Assembly: GCA_040772225.1 (NCBI GenBank) | Contig: JAXGYO010000002.1 | Span: forward strand, 186,001 to 250,000 | Source: JAAYED01 sp040772225 | GTDB taxonomy: Bacteria; Chloroflexota; Anaerolineae; UBA1429 | Direction of reading: 5' to 3' | Length of the DNA stretch: 64,000 nt | Part shown: positions 9,519 through 19,600 of the stretch, piece by piece | How positions within the stretch are numbered: position 1 is the stretch's first letter | Layout: each line of letters starts with the position of its first letter | Translations under genes and position numbers: made by a program | The notes under the pieces: generated by a model | Seen by the model: only the letters and a program-made list of their open reading frames with translations | Database searches by the model: none | Told to the model about the DNA's origin: nothing

Positions 9519-9547
9519 TTGGTCGATGCGGGCGCGCATGCTATCAT
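9519..9547 (+). promoter_or_regulatory. Promoter of the surface-polysaccharide operon
   Basis: TTGGTC (9519-9524) and TATCAT (9542-9547) are 17 bases apart. Transcription would start near 9554, leaving a leader of about 40 bases that contains the AAAGGGAG ribosome-binding site before ATG 9594. Confidence 0.45.
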
Positions 9548-9593
9548 TGGTCTCGCGTCTCCAATCGGTCATAGCACAATAAAGGGAGCATTC

Positions 9594-10934
9594 ATGCCGC
9601 TAGCTGCGCCCACGTCGCTGGCTGTTCGTCTGGAACAGAGAATCCGGGAGCGCAAGGCACGTGTCTGTGTCATGGGTCTTGGGTACGTCGGCCTGCCTCT
9701 TGCGGTCTTACTGGCTGAGGAGGGCTTTAGCGTCACCGGCATCGATCCGGATAGGGGCAAGTGTGCGGCGCTCGCTGCAGGTGAGAGCTATATTGCAGAC
9801 ATCGCTCCGGATCGCATCCGCGCCGTCTCCGAAGCAGGCACGCTGCGCGCATCCTGGTCGCCGGATCCGCTGGCTGACGCCGATGTGGCCATCATCTGTG
9901 TCCCTACACCGCTTAGCAAGTCCAAGGATCCTGATATATCGTACATCGTGGCCGCTGTCGACGATCTCGCGCGCTTTAGGCATCAGGGCATGCTGGTGAT
10001 CCTGGAGAGCACAACCTATCCGGGCACCACCGAGGAGATTCTGCTTCCGCGTATTCAGCAGAATGGCTACATCGTCGGCAAGGATGTTTTTGTGGCTTTT
10101 TCCCCGGAACGTGTCGATCCAGGCAACAAGCAATACACGATCAGCAACACACCCAAAGTGGTGGGAGGCGTCACCCCGAATTGCCTGCGCCTGGCACAGG
10201 CGCTCTACGACACCATTGTTGAGCGCACGGTACCCGTCTCAAGCCCTGCAACCGCTGAGATGGTCAAGATCCTTGAGAACACCTATCGCGCCGTCAATAT
10301 TGGGCTCGTGAACGAGATGGCCCAGATCTGCCATCGCATCGGCCTGGACATATGGGAAGTGATCGCGGCCGCCAGCACAAAGCCTTTTGGCTTTAGCCCT
10401 TTTTATCCGGGACCGGGGTTGGGCGGCCATTGCATCCCCATCGACCCGCTCTATCTGACATGGAAGATGCGCAGTCTGAGTGTGCAGACGCGCTTCATCG
10501 AGCTGGCCGATGAGGTAAACACAGACATGCCACGGTACGTGGTGCGCGGTATTCAGGATGCGCTCAATGATCTGGAAAAGCCATTACGCGGTTGTCTTGT
10601 GCTGGTTCTCGGCGTCGCCTACAAGCCAGACGTGGCGGACTTGCGCGAGAGTCCGGCACTCACGATCATCGAGTTGCTGCAGGAGCGGGGGGCCACAGTG
10701 CGGTACCACGACCCGTATGTGCACAAATTGGAGCTGCCGGGTGGCGAGGTGCTGGAGGGACTCGCGTCGCTGACCGATGAGGACCTGGCTGTGGCGGATT
10801 GCGTCCTGGTGCACACGGCACACAGCTGCTATGACCTGGCCCGTGTCGCGCGCACGGCGACGCTGGTGTACGACACGCGCGGGGTCGTCCCTCGGGACAC
10901 GTCCACCGACAGTGCCGTACTCTACAGGCTCTAG
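9594..10934 (+). CDS. Nucleotide-sugar dehydrogenase (WecC/WbpA type)
   Basis: This 446-residue enzyme oxidises a UDP-sugar at C6 to the uronic acid using two NAD+. The Rossmann start VCVMGLGYVGLPLAVLLAEEG, the GxP-like VCVPTPL strand, the central EMVKILENTYRAVNIGLVNE helix and the active-site block GPGLGGHCIPIDP (catalytic Cys280) are all present, and the length matches the UDP-N-acetylmannosamine/glucosamine dehydrogenase group. ATG 9594 is preferred over an upstream frame extension because AAAGGGAG precedes it. It is the first gene of a plus-strand operon for surface polysaccharide and should supply the acidic sugar precursor. Confidence 0.88.
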   Translation: MPLAAPTSLAVRLEQRIRERKARVCVMGLGYVGLPLAVLLAEEGFSVTGIDPDRGKCAALAAGESYIADIAPDRIRAVSEAGTLRASWSPDPLADADVAIICVPTPLSKSKDPDISYIVAAVDDLARFRHQGMLVILESTTYPGTTEEILLPRIQQNGYIVGKDVFVAFSPERVDPGNKQYTISNTPKVVGGVTPNCLRLAQALYDTIVERTVPVSSPATAEMVKILENTYRAVNIGLVNEMAQICHRIGLDIWEVIAAASTKPFGFSPFYPGPGLGGHCIPIDPLYLTWKMRSLSVQTRFIELADEVNTDMPRYVVRGIQDALNDLEKPLRGCLVLVLGVAYKPDVADLRESPALTIIELLQERGATVRYHDPYVHKLELPGGEVLEGLASLTDEDLAVADCVLVHTAHSCYDLARVARTATLVYDTRGVVPRDTSTDSAVLYRL

Positions 10935-10938
10935 TACG

Positions 10939-11682
10939 GTGCCGAGGTCGGAGGGCAGGATCACGGGCGGTCTCAGCCTGTACATACAGCGCCAGGCTGG
11001 CACGGTTGCATGGTATCTCCTTGAGCAGACCTTGCAGTGCCTGTTTGGATGGATACCCACGATAGCTGGAATCGGCATCAGGGCGATCGCGTATCGCCTG
11101 ATGATGCGCCTGGAGGGCTGGCCGGCGATCGAGCGCGGTGTGCGTCTGCGCTTTGCTCACCTCATCAGCCTTGGACCGGGATCGTATCTTGATGAGAATG
11201 TGTACATCCACGCCTGCCCGGGTGGGGTAAAAATAGGTGCCGGTACGCTCGTGATGCATGGCGCGATTCTACACGTGTACAACTTTCGTGATCTGCCACA
11301 CGCTGGCATATCCATCGGGCGTGACAGCCTCATCGGCGAGTACACTGTCATTCGGGGTCAGGGTGGTGTCTCCATCGGCGATCGGGTGTACACGTCGCCC
11401 ATGGTACAGATTATGGCCGTCAACCATGTCTACGACGATCCGAACCAGCCCTTTGTCAAGCAGGGCCTCACTGCGGAGGGCATTGTGATCGATGACGACG
11501 TCTGGATCGGCGCGCACGCGGTTATTACTGACGGCATCCACATCGGCAAGGGTGCCGTGATTGCGGCTGGCGCCGTCGTGACTCGCGACGTAGCGCCGCA
11601 TACCCTCGTTGGAGGGGTGCCCGCTCGCGTGTTACGAGAGATAGACGGCACCAGGTACAGCGCGGACAGGAAGATATTCTAG
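10939..11682 (+). CDS. Hexapeptide-repeat O-acetyltransferase
   Basis: The C-terminal two thirds form a left-handed beta-helix of hexapeptide repeats (VKIGAGTLVMHGAIL, ISIGRDSLIGEYTVI, IVIDDDVWIGAHAVI, IHIGKGAVIAAGAVV) ending TRDVAPHTLVGGVPARVL, the hallmark of the LpxA/maltose-acetyltransferase superfamily. AVNHVYD carries the histidine expected at the active site. The N-terminal part is hydrophobic and may associate with the membrane. GTG 10939 is taken as start because it directly follows the upstream stop; no strong ribosome-binding site is visible, so translation may be coupled. Its position suggests O-acetylation of the surface glycan or a precursor. Confidence 0.75.
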   Translation: MPRSEGRITGGLSLYIQRQAGTVAWYLLEQTLQCLFGWIPTIAGIGIRAIAYRLMMRLEGWPAIERGVRLRFAHLISLGPGSYLDENVYIHACPGGVKIGAGTLVMHGAILHVYNFRDLPHAGISIGRDSLIGEYTVIRGQGGVSIGDRVYTSPMVQIMAVNHVYDDPNQPFVKQGLTAEGIVIDDDVWIGAHAVITDGIHIGKGAVIAAGAVVTRDVAPHTLVGGVPARVLREIDGTRYSADRKIF

Positions 11683-11735
11683 CCGGCTACAACTCATCCG
11701 TATATAGCCTGGCTCACAGGGAGACAGAGGCACCA

Positions 11736-12986
11736 ATGAGTGTCGACATTGCCACCGGGATGGAAGGGGCTCCGATCAACGACCACACGCTGTCCGTGAT
11801 CATCCCGGCTCTTAACGAAGAGCAGGGCATCGCCTCGATTATTGAGCGTGTTTTGGCAGTACGCCCCCTGCTCACGGCACAAGGCGTGTCTCTGGAGTTG
11901 CTTGTGGTCGACGACGGCTCTGCAGACGCCACCGCTGAGATCGTAACCCGTTACCCGGAGGTCAGACTCGTCCAGCACAGTCAGAATCGAGGCTACGGGG
12001 CAGCACTCAAGACGGGTTTTGCTGCCGCGTGCGGCGACTGGCTGGGCTTTATGGATGCCGATGGGACCTACCCGCCCGAGCACTTTCCGGCGCTCTGTAG
12101 CGCCCTCGACCATGGAAAGGGCGCGGACCTGGTTGTAGGGTCAAGGCGATCGGGGGCAGATAGCCAGATGCCCCTTGTTCGACGGGTTGGGAACTGGGTG
12201 TGGAGCAGTCTGGTCACCGCTCTGGGCGGGCAGCGGGTGATCGATCCGGCCAGCGGCATGCGCGTATTTCGCAGGGAGGCGCTCGAACGTCTGTACCCGC
12301 TCCCGAACGGGCTGAACCTCACACCGGTGATGAGCACGCGTGCAATCCATGAGGGCGTGCGGCTTCTGGAGGTGCCCATCCCCTATACCGAGCGTCAGGG
12401 GCGCTCCAAACTCAACGTGGTTGAGGACGGCATGCGGTTCCTGGGCACCATCGTCTGGACGGTGCTCATGTACAACCCCGCGCGGCCGCTGGGCGGCGTA
12501 GGGGCGGGTCTGTTTGCGGTTGGTGCCCTTGCAGCACTGGGTCTGATCATCGCGCGCCTTGCAGGCGTAACACAGCTCGGCCCCTGGGGTGTCTTTGTAG
12601 CCTTTGTCGCCGCGCTGTTTCCCATTGTTGGGTTCGACCTCTTTGCGCTGGGCGCGACCTTTAACTATCTTGTGTCGCTGTTTCACGAGCGGACGGTGCG
12701 GCACGGTCTTTTCGGCAAGCCCATTTTCGACCCACCTTTGGACCGCCATTTCTGGTGGATGGGATTGCTCACCGGGCTCACAGGGGTCATCCTGGGCGTC
12801 ATCAGTCTGGCGCTGGGCGTGGCCCACGGATGGGGCATCGACCGGTTATGGCTCTATCTGCTGGGGGGAACCGTTCTCTCCATGCTTGGCCTCAATCTGC
12901 TCATCTTTTGGCTAATCATGCGCGTACTTGAGGAGTTGAGTTCCCGGCGCAGCGATATCGATGCTGATCTATCGTGTTTTCCATGA
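11736..12986 (+). CDS. GT2 glycosyltransferase with C-terminal membrane domain
   Basis: The first ~235 residues are a GT-A glycosyltransferase: LSVIIPALNEEQGIASII, LLVVDDGSADAT, RGYGAALKTGF, and the metal-binding MDADGTYPPEH. PYTERQGRSKLNVVEDG is the usual tail of dolichol- or undecaprenyl-phosphate sugar synthases. Four hydrophobic segments follow, typical of polyprenyl-phosphate glycosyltransferases anchored in the inner membrane. The enzyme probably moves a sugar from its nucleotide to the lipid carrier or to the growing repeat unit. The stop overlaps the next start (ATGA), showing translational coupling within the polysaccharide operon. Confidence 0.8.
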   Translation: MSVDIATGMEGAPINDHTLSVIIPALNEEQGIASIIERVLAVRPLLTAQGVSLELLVVDDGSADATAEIVTRYPEVRLVQHSQNRGYGAALKTGFAAACGDWLGFMDADGTYPPEHFPALCSALDHGKGADLVVGSRRSGADSQMPLVRRVGNWVWSSLVTALGGQRVIDPASGMRVFRREALERLYPLPNGLNLTPVMSTRAIHEGVRLLEVPIPYTERQGRSKLNVVEDGMRFLGTIVWTVLMYNPARPLGGVGAGLFAVGALAALGLIIARLAGVTQLGPWGVFVAFVAALFPIVGFDLFALGATFNYLVSLFHERTVRHGLFGKPIFDPPLDRHFWWMGLLTGLTGVILGVISLALGVAHGWGIDRLWLYLLGGTVLSMLGLNLLIFWLIMRVLEELSSRRSDIDADLSCFP

Positions 12987-14641
12987 GTGATCAATCTCAG
13001 CGCAACCGGGGCACGCGTCTGGAGCAACGGATTGTTTCCGAGGCGCCGCCACGAGCGGATGCATTCACCCTGGAGCACGAGCCGCAACAGGATCAGGAAC
13101 GCGTCGATCTGCTCCTGGTGAATCCGCCGGCACCCGATGGTGCGATCTGGATTCGCAGCCAACATCGGGTCGGACGCAGATCCCGAGAGGGCATGATCTG
13201 GCCGCAGGCCGACCTCGCGCAGCTGGCTGCGCTCTTCCCGGACAAGGCCGTCAGCATCATCGACGCCGTCCCAGGGCGCATGTCGTGGCAGAGCTTTGAG
13301 GCAGAGCTGGATCGGCTGCGACCACGCTTCTACCTCACGCAGGTCACCGCCCCCACACTCCAGAATGACATGTACGGTGTCTTTCTGGCGCGGGCGAGGG
13401 GGGCGGTCACCATTGCCATGGGCACCCACGTGACCCCCATGCCCGTATCTACCATGGAGGCCTTCCCTGCGCTTGACTATGTTCTGGTCGGCGAGCCAGA
13501 GCTGACCCTCCGGGAGTTGCTCGATACACTCGACCCGGACGCGGCGGTTAATCTGAGTACGGCAGATCCGCATCTGGCTGAGGCGCTCGCGGGACTGTAC
13601 GATGACGAGAGTGCGGCACTCGGCCCAGTGCGAGATCAGGACTTGACAATTGAGGACCGCCTCGGCGGGATCGCCGGGCTCGCATGGCGACGATCAGGCC
13701 AGATCGTGGTGAATCCGCCACGCCCCTTGATCAAAGACCTCGATGCCTTGCCCATCCCGCGGCACGACTTGCTCCCGCTGAACCAATACCGGGCCCCCCT
13801 GGTTGACGGCCCCTATTCCTTTGTCGTCACCAGCCGGGGTTGCCCTGGCGACTGCCGCTTTTGCATCAAGCACGTCTCTTACGGCCGCTCTGTGCGCTAC
13901 CGCTCTCCCGAACATGTCCTGGCGGAGATCGAGATGCTGGCGGAGTTGGGCTTGCACAGTGTGCACATGTACGCAGATCTGTTCACGGTGAACCGTCAAC
14001 ACGTGATGGGCATCTGTCAAGGGCTGCTCGATCGCGGCCTCAAGATCCGCTGGACCTGTAACAGCAGAGTGGACTTTGTGGACCCCGAGATGCTGGAGCT
14101 CATGCACCGCAGTGGGTGCTGGATGATCTCGTGGGGCATCGAGTCAGGTGATCCGGATATGCTCCGGCGCATGCACAAGGGGATCACGCTGGACGCTGTC
14201 GAGCGCGCGCTGGAATGGTCACACCAGGCAGGCATCAAGAACTGGGGCTATTTCATCATCGGACTACCCGGCGAGACAGTAGCTTCCATCCGCCGGACCA
14301 TCGACTTTTCCAAGTCGCTGCCGCTAGACCTGGCCCTGTTTCACATCGCAGCACCACACCCCGGGACGCCTTTCTTCTTTGAAGTTGTCGAGAAGGGCTG
14401 GTTCAGGCCGGGCACGCGCTGGGAGGAGGTGGACATGGACCGCTCCACGGTCCTGGACTATCCCGGTTTGAGCGCAGAGGAACTGGAGGCCTGGTCCCGC
14501 CGCGCGCTACGTGAGTGGGCCTTTCGGCCCGGCCCTCTCAAGACCTATCTCAAGATGCTCATCACCGAGCCCAGCCTTTGGCGCGCAGCGATCAACATCG
14601 GTCTCGAGAGCATCGGGTGGGCCGGCGGAGCGAGGCGCTGA
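12983..14641 (+). CDS. B12-binding-domain radical SAM protein
   Basis: Residues ~40-190 form a cobalamin-binding-like Rossmann domain (VDLLLVNPPAPDG ... LDYVLVGEPELTLRELL), and the radical SAM core carries CPGDCRFC (Cys287, Cys291, Cys294) with a following GIESGDPDMLRRMHKGIT and YFIIGLPGET. This is the BchE/HpnP-like architecture; no DxHxxG cobalamin ligand is visible, as in many base-off members. These enzymes methylate or rearrange unreactive carbons. ATG 12983 is preferred to GTG 12974 because it forms an ATGA overlap with the GT2 gene; the stop overlaps the O-antigen ligase start (TGATG). The tight placement implies a role in modifying the polysaccharide or its lipid carrier, which is inference. 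Confidence 0.8.
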   Translation: MSDQSQRNRGTRLEQRIVSEAPPRADAFTLEHEPQQDQERVDLLLVNPPAPDGAIWIRSQHRVGRRSREGMIWPQADLAQLAALFPDKAVSIIDAVPGRMSWQSFEAELDRLRPRFYLTQVTAPTLQNDMYGVFLARARGAVTIAMGTHVTPMPVSTMEAFPALDYVLVGEPELTLRELLDTLDPDAAVNLSTADPHLAEALAGLYDDESAALGPVRDQDLTIEDRLGGIAGLAWRRSGQIVVNPPRPLIKDLDALPIPRHDLLPLNQYRAPLVDGPYSFVVTSRGCPGDCRFCIKHVSYGRSVRYRSPEHVLAEIEMLAELGLHSVHMYADLFTVNRQHVMGICQGLLDRGLKIRWTCNSRVDFVDPEMLELMHRSGCWMISWGIESGDPDMLRRMHKGITLDAVERALEWSHQAGIKNWGYFIIGLPGETVASIRRTIDFSKSLPLDLALFHIAAPHPGTPFFFEVVEKGWFRPGTRWEEVDMDRSTVLDYPGLSAEELEAWSRRALREWAFRPGPLKTYLKMLITEPSLWRAAINIGLESIGWAGGARR

Positions 14642-16629
14642 TGACCGACGGCAGACCGGCAGCAGAGTGGCGCGAGATATTGCCCATGGCAGAGCTGGGC
14701 CTGGCGCTGCTTGCCGGCGGTCTGTGGTATACCACCGGCGGCGCAGTATGGTACCGCGACACAAGTATTGGTCTTTGGCCGGCCCTCTTGCTCTTACCAC
14801 TGTGGCCACTGCAGGTCCTCGCTCGACGGGGCCAGGTCAGACCTTCCGTAGCAGATCTCTGGTTGCTTGTGTTTATACTGACCGGATGCGTGAGCGTATG
14901 GATCGCCTACGACAGGTCGATCGCGCTGGCGAAACTCGGGCTGCTGCTCGGTGCTGCCGGGCTGGGGACAGCGCTCTCTCACCAGATGACACGCAGGCAG
15001 CTTTACATCGCCCTCGCCATTCTTCTCCTGGGAGGCGTCGGATTGGGCCTGTACTCTGTAATGAGCAGCGACTGGTCGGTGCAACAGCTCAAGTACCCGA
15101 GCCTGGCCGCGCTGGGCGCAAAGGTCAGCGGCATCCTGCCAAGAGTCCAGGGCCACCGGATCACTCCCAACGTTGCTGGTGGCATGCTGGCGATGCTGAT
15201 CCCCCTGGCAGTTCCGCTGGTCTTTATCAGGGCAGGTGCGTGGACAGGCTGGCGCATGCTGGCGCGTGGCACGGTCGTGCGAGTGTTGGCGTGCCTCGGT
15301 CTGCTCATCATGTTTCTAGCACTGGTGCTTACCGCCTCAAGAGGCGCGTGGATCGGCGCGGGTGGGGCTTTGATCGGGTGGTTCGTCTGGAGCTGGCTGG
15401 GAAGATTGGCCGGCACTGGGCCCAACGCGTGGACGCGACGCATCATCGGCTTTGCGCTGTTGGCCCTGGCGGCGATCGTAGCGGCTTTGCTCGCGGGGTA
15501 TAGCATCCTGCTGCTTGATCTGCCTGGCGCGCAATCGCTGGCAAACCGCCTAAAGCTGATCGAGCAGGGGATGGCCCTGTCCAGGGACTATCCTTACACA
15601 GGCGTGGGACTGGGCCTGTTCACGCTTCCTTTTTCTGTGTACACACTATGGATCCACGTTGGGTACATCGTCTACAGTCACAACGTCTTTGTGGATCTGC
15701 TTGCAGAGCAGGGCGGCATGGCCCTGGTGGCCCTGCTGATGCTTTGGGGGTACAGTGTGGCGCAATTTGTGCGCTGGCGACAGGTCGCCAGTCGCGGGCT
15801 TGGACTGGTCATGGAGGCCAGCATTGCGGCGCTGGGATCCCTGATCATCCACGGCCTCGTTGACAATGTCCTGTATGGCAGCCGGGGCGTTCTGCTCTTT
15901 TTCGTGCCGACAGGGATTCTGCTCGCTGCGACGGCGAGAACGCGGCGAGAGTTCGCCGCGCGCGTCGCCGAAGAGAAGGGCGAGGCGTCGCTGGCAGAGA
16001 TTCGCGTCCCCAGAGCAGCCACGGCCTGGCACTGGTTGGCCGCGTTTGGCCTCGGCCTGGGCCTGTTGTTGGCCCTCACCGAGGGACACCCGGTGGCCGC
16101 CTGGTATGCGAACCAGGGAGCGATCGCGCAGACTCGTGCAGAGCTGAATCTGTATGATCCCGAGCGCTTTGCAGAACTGGAGATGGACGAGGTGCGCCGC
16201 CGGGCAGACCTGGGGACTGCAGAAGCGAGCCTGCTCAAAGCACTGGAGACGCCCGAGCATGCCACAGCGCCGCGACGACTGGCATCTATCCGGCTCGCAA
16301 GAGGCGATTATTCTGACGCGTACCGAATCATGCATAGCTCCTGGGCAGCAGGCAATCGCGACGATGCAACGCGATTGTTGTACGGCGATGCGCTGGTGGC
16401 CAACGGGCAACCAGCAGCAGCGGCGGAGATTATCCGTGGAGTGCCGTTTGCCCTGGAGAGGCTCGAAGGACAGGCCTGGTCTCGTTACCGGCAGAACCAG
16501 GAGTGGGAAGAGCTGTCCTACGCTTACCAAGCCATTGCGCATCTAGCGGGGGAATCGGAGCAAGCTCTTGAGCGCATCAATGACGCGCGCGTAAAGGCTG
16601 GCCTGGCGCCGCTCGACGTGTTGCCGTAG
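14641..16629 (+). CDS. O-antigen ligase/polymerase-like membrane protein
   Basis: The 662-residue protein has about a dozen hydrophobic segments through residue ~510, including a long extracytoplasmic loop with SRDYPYTGVGLGLFT and VYSHNVFVDLLAEQGGMALVALLM, the conserved Wzy_C block of O-antigen ligases and polymerases (WaaL family). The C-terminal ~150 residues are soluble and helical with TPR-like pairs (TAEASLLKALETPEH, GDYSDAYRIMHSSW). It would polymerise or transfer undecaprenyl-linked glycan in the membrane. ATG 14641 shares one base with the upstream stop, so it belongs to the same operon. Confidence 0.8.
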   Translation: MTDGRPAAEWREILPMAELGLALLAGGLWYTTGGAVWYRDTSIGLWPALLLLPLWPLQVLARRGQVRPSVADLWLLVFILTGCVSVWIAYDRSIALAKLGLLLGAAGLGTALSHQMTRRQLYIALAILLLGGVGLGLYSVMSSDWSVQQLKYPSLAALGAKVSGILPRVQGHRITPNVAGGMLAMLIPLAVPLVFIRAGAWTGWRMLARGTVVRVLACLGLLIMFLALVLTASRGAWIGAGGALIGWFVWSWLGRLAGTGPNAWTRRIIGFALLALAAIVAALLAGYSILLLDLPGAQSLANRLKLIEQGMALSRDYPYTGVGLGLFTLPFSVYTLWIHVGYIVYSHNVFVDLLAEQGGMALVALLMLWGYSVAQFVRWRQVASRGLGLVMEASIAALGSLIIHGLVDNVLYGSRGVLLFFVPTGILLAATARTRREFAARVAEEKGEASLAEIRVPRAATAWHWLAAFGLGLGLLLALTEGHPVAAWYANQGAIAQTRAELNLYDPERFAELEMDEVRRRADLGTAEASLLKALETPEHATAPRRLASIRLARGDYSDAYRIMHSSWAAGNRDDATRLLYGDALVANGQPAAAAEIIRGVPFALERLEGQAWSRYRQNQEWEELSYAYQAIAHLAGESEQALERINDARVKAGLAPLDVLP

Positions 16630-16662
16630 CACACAAGTTACTATCGAGAGGGGAGCGTATCC

Positions 16663-19600
16663 TTGAGAATCACTGTAATCAAGTCGGCCACCTTGCTACT
16701 TGTAGTGCTGCTATTCGCAGGTCTCTGGCGCCCTGGGGCCCTGTCTGCGCAAGAGCCTCTGTGGTCGCGGCCGGCCAACCTGTCGCGATCGGGCGCCGCC
16801 TCGGGCCCTGCACTCGTTACGGGCGAGGATGGGCAACTCTATGCGTTCTGGTGGGACCGATATGATGGGCTCACGGTGTCGGCTCGCTCTGGTAACGCCT
16901 GGGGAGACCCCTTGCCAGCGCCGGTTGTGGACTATACCTTTGATGCGGCGGGAGACCTGAGGCTCAACACCCAGACGGGCGCATACCTGCGGGCCAATAT
17001 CCGTGAGAACGGCACCATCCTCGGGGACGGCGGCAACGGTGTCAATGTCTTTTTCCTGGCTCAGAGCGAGGGCTCGGACGCGCCCGCCCTGCGGCAGGTT
17101 AGGGCCAACCTGACAGATCTGGCGTGGACAGACGCGGTCAGCATCGTTTCATCGGTCACCGGTTGGCGTGCCGCGCTGGGCGCCGATGGAACCATCCACA
17201 TGCTCGTCTTTTATGCCGGGCGCTCTGAGACTCTGAATCCCGGAATCTACTATATGCAGTCGGTTGACGGTGGTGCGACATGGGGTGATATGTCCCTGAT
17301 CGCAGAGTCACTCTACGTCCGGCGTGCGAGTCCTGAGACCAACCACATCCGGCTCGTCGAGGGACAGGGTGGCAGTCTCTATGCGACCTGGAACGAGCCT
17401 GCGACCAATCGGGCCCTATGGAGCTGGAGCCGCGACAACGGGCAGACCTGGACGCAGCCTCAGCTGGTCGACTCGGGCGATGCGAACGCAAGCTATGCCC
17501 ATGTTGGCAGCACCGCTGACGGTCAGATCGTCATGCTCTGGCAGGGGACTGGATCTGGTACCGCACCCACGCTCCATTACAGCATCTCACCCGATGGCGG
17601 CCACAACTGGGCTCTCGCGGAGAGCGCCCTCAGCCGCCTCGATAGCTCTGCGAACCTGGAGCTGACAACGGGTCCCGAGGGTCAGATTCTGCTTGTCTCT
17701 GGCGGGATAGAGGACGGCCCCGCCCTGGCTGTTTTTGACATCGGGCTTGACGACTCGGCCAGAGTAAGCTGGTCAGACGTCGCAACGCTCTCGTACCCGT
17801 CCGGGACCGCAGCGAGTCTCACAGCCTCTGGCGTGAATACCTGGCAAGCCTCTTACATTGGGAATCTCCTGGTCCTCGCGGGTCAGGACGAGTCCAACGA
17901 TATCTGGTCGCTCGAGACCGACGTTACAAGTCTCGTATGGAAAGATTCCGGCCCCGCCACGTGGGTCGATGCGCCGCCTGATCTCTCGGATGCAACGCAC
18001 ATGCTGACCGAGTCGGGAGCGCTTTCTGCACCTGTTCTAGTGAGCGGACCCGGTGCAGCGCGACAGGCCTACTGGTGGGATGCGGTCGAGGGACTCTACA
18101 GTGCCTATGGTGACGGCGAGATCTGGTACCAGGCAGAGCGTGCGCAAACGTATGCACCTGTCTCTGGCGATCCCGGAGGCATTCCCCCGTTCGGCGCCGA
18201 GCTGCAGACGAACGGCACGCTCACGGGAGCATTCTGGATCGATACCGGGCCGGAGGGTCAGGGACCTGTCCTCTATTCCAGCCAAATCCCGGGACAGCAC
18301 GCCTGGACGGCAGCGGTTACCGTGGCGGAGAACGCCGCTGACATGAGGGCTGTGCCCGGTCCTGGCGCAAGTTGGCACGTCTTGTTTACCCGGATCGTGG
18401 CTACAGAAGAGCAGCCGGCTGGTCTCTATCACACCTATCTCGCCGCGGAAACGGGCGAGTGGACACCTCCTGTACTGTTGGCTGAGTTCACAACTTTGCC
18501 GGGAATGCCCGATTCTCGCGGTGCTCTCGATCTGGTCGTCACCGACCGGGGCATCGCCGCAGCCTGGGCAGATCCGGTGGCAGGGATCGAGGCAAGCGTA
18601 TCGCAAGACGCGGGAGCCAGCTGGTCAGAGCCGGCTTCGATTTCGCTGGGTATCTCCAGTGCACGGCGTCCGCGCCTGGCCTCCCGCGACGATGGCTACA
18701 TCGTGATCTTTGAGTCCCCAACCGGTGACGGTGTCCAGATCTATCAGTGCGAGTTGACGGAGCAGGGCGTTCTCGTGGACCCTCCAGCGACGTTGAGGCA
18801 CGTATCTGAGGGCTCGGTCATGGATGATGCCTGGAATCTTGTGGGCGTGCAGACAGACCAGCTTCTCCTTTCAGTCGTGGAGAATCCAGGTGAACTGAGC
18901 GTCGCACGCTGGCTCAGTAACAGCATTACAGGCGGATGGGAGTCCGCGCAATCCATCCCCCTTTCCGGGAGCCCCGGCGCGCCAGTACCTTACGAACCGG
19001 TATCAGTTGATGTGAGATATGCGGGGCAGTCTTTGCTCATCGCCCTCAGCGGCCATCTCGGCCAGGCGAGTGTCGTGGAGATCCCGGCCAGTGACCAGGG
19101 ATGGGATGTCGACGAGGACAGGGGTTGGTCGTGGCCCCAACGCGTTGCCACACCGTCGGATGGGGTAGGCACACCCCTGGCGCAAATTGATCGCGAGGGC
19201 AGGGTGCATGTGCTGTGGAGCGCCAGCGAGCCAGGAGGGGCAGCCCTGTGGTACACGCGGCTCGCCGAAGGCAGCTGGACAGAGCCTGCGCCAGTGGTGC
19301 AGCCACAAGATGGCACAGTGCTCGATCCCAGCCTGGTGGTACTGGGACAGCGTGTTTATGCCGCATGGGCGGCCGGGGACAACGGCCGCATCGATACAGC
19401 CAATGCCTTTGCGTCCGATGCCTATGCGGGGTCAAGCTGGACGCGTGCCGAGACGCTTCCCGGACCCGTGTCACCCCGAAACGCGATCGGCTCTGCGCCA
19501 GATCTCGCCAGAGACCTCGGTGGCACGGTGCATGCGATCTATGCGATCCCCATCAACCAGTATCGGGGCATCTACTATACGCGTTCACAGGACGAGGGCG

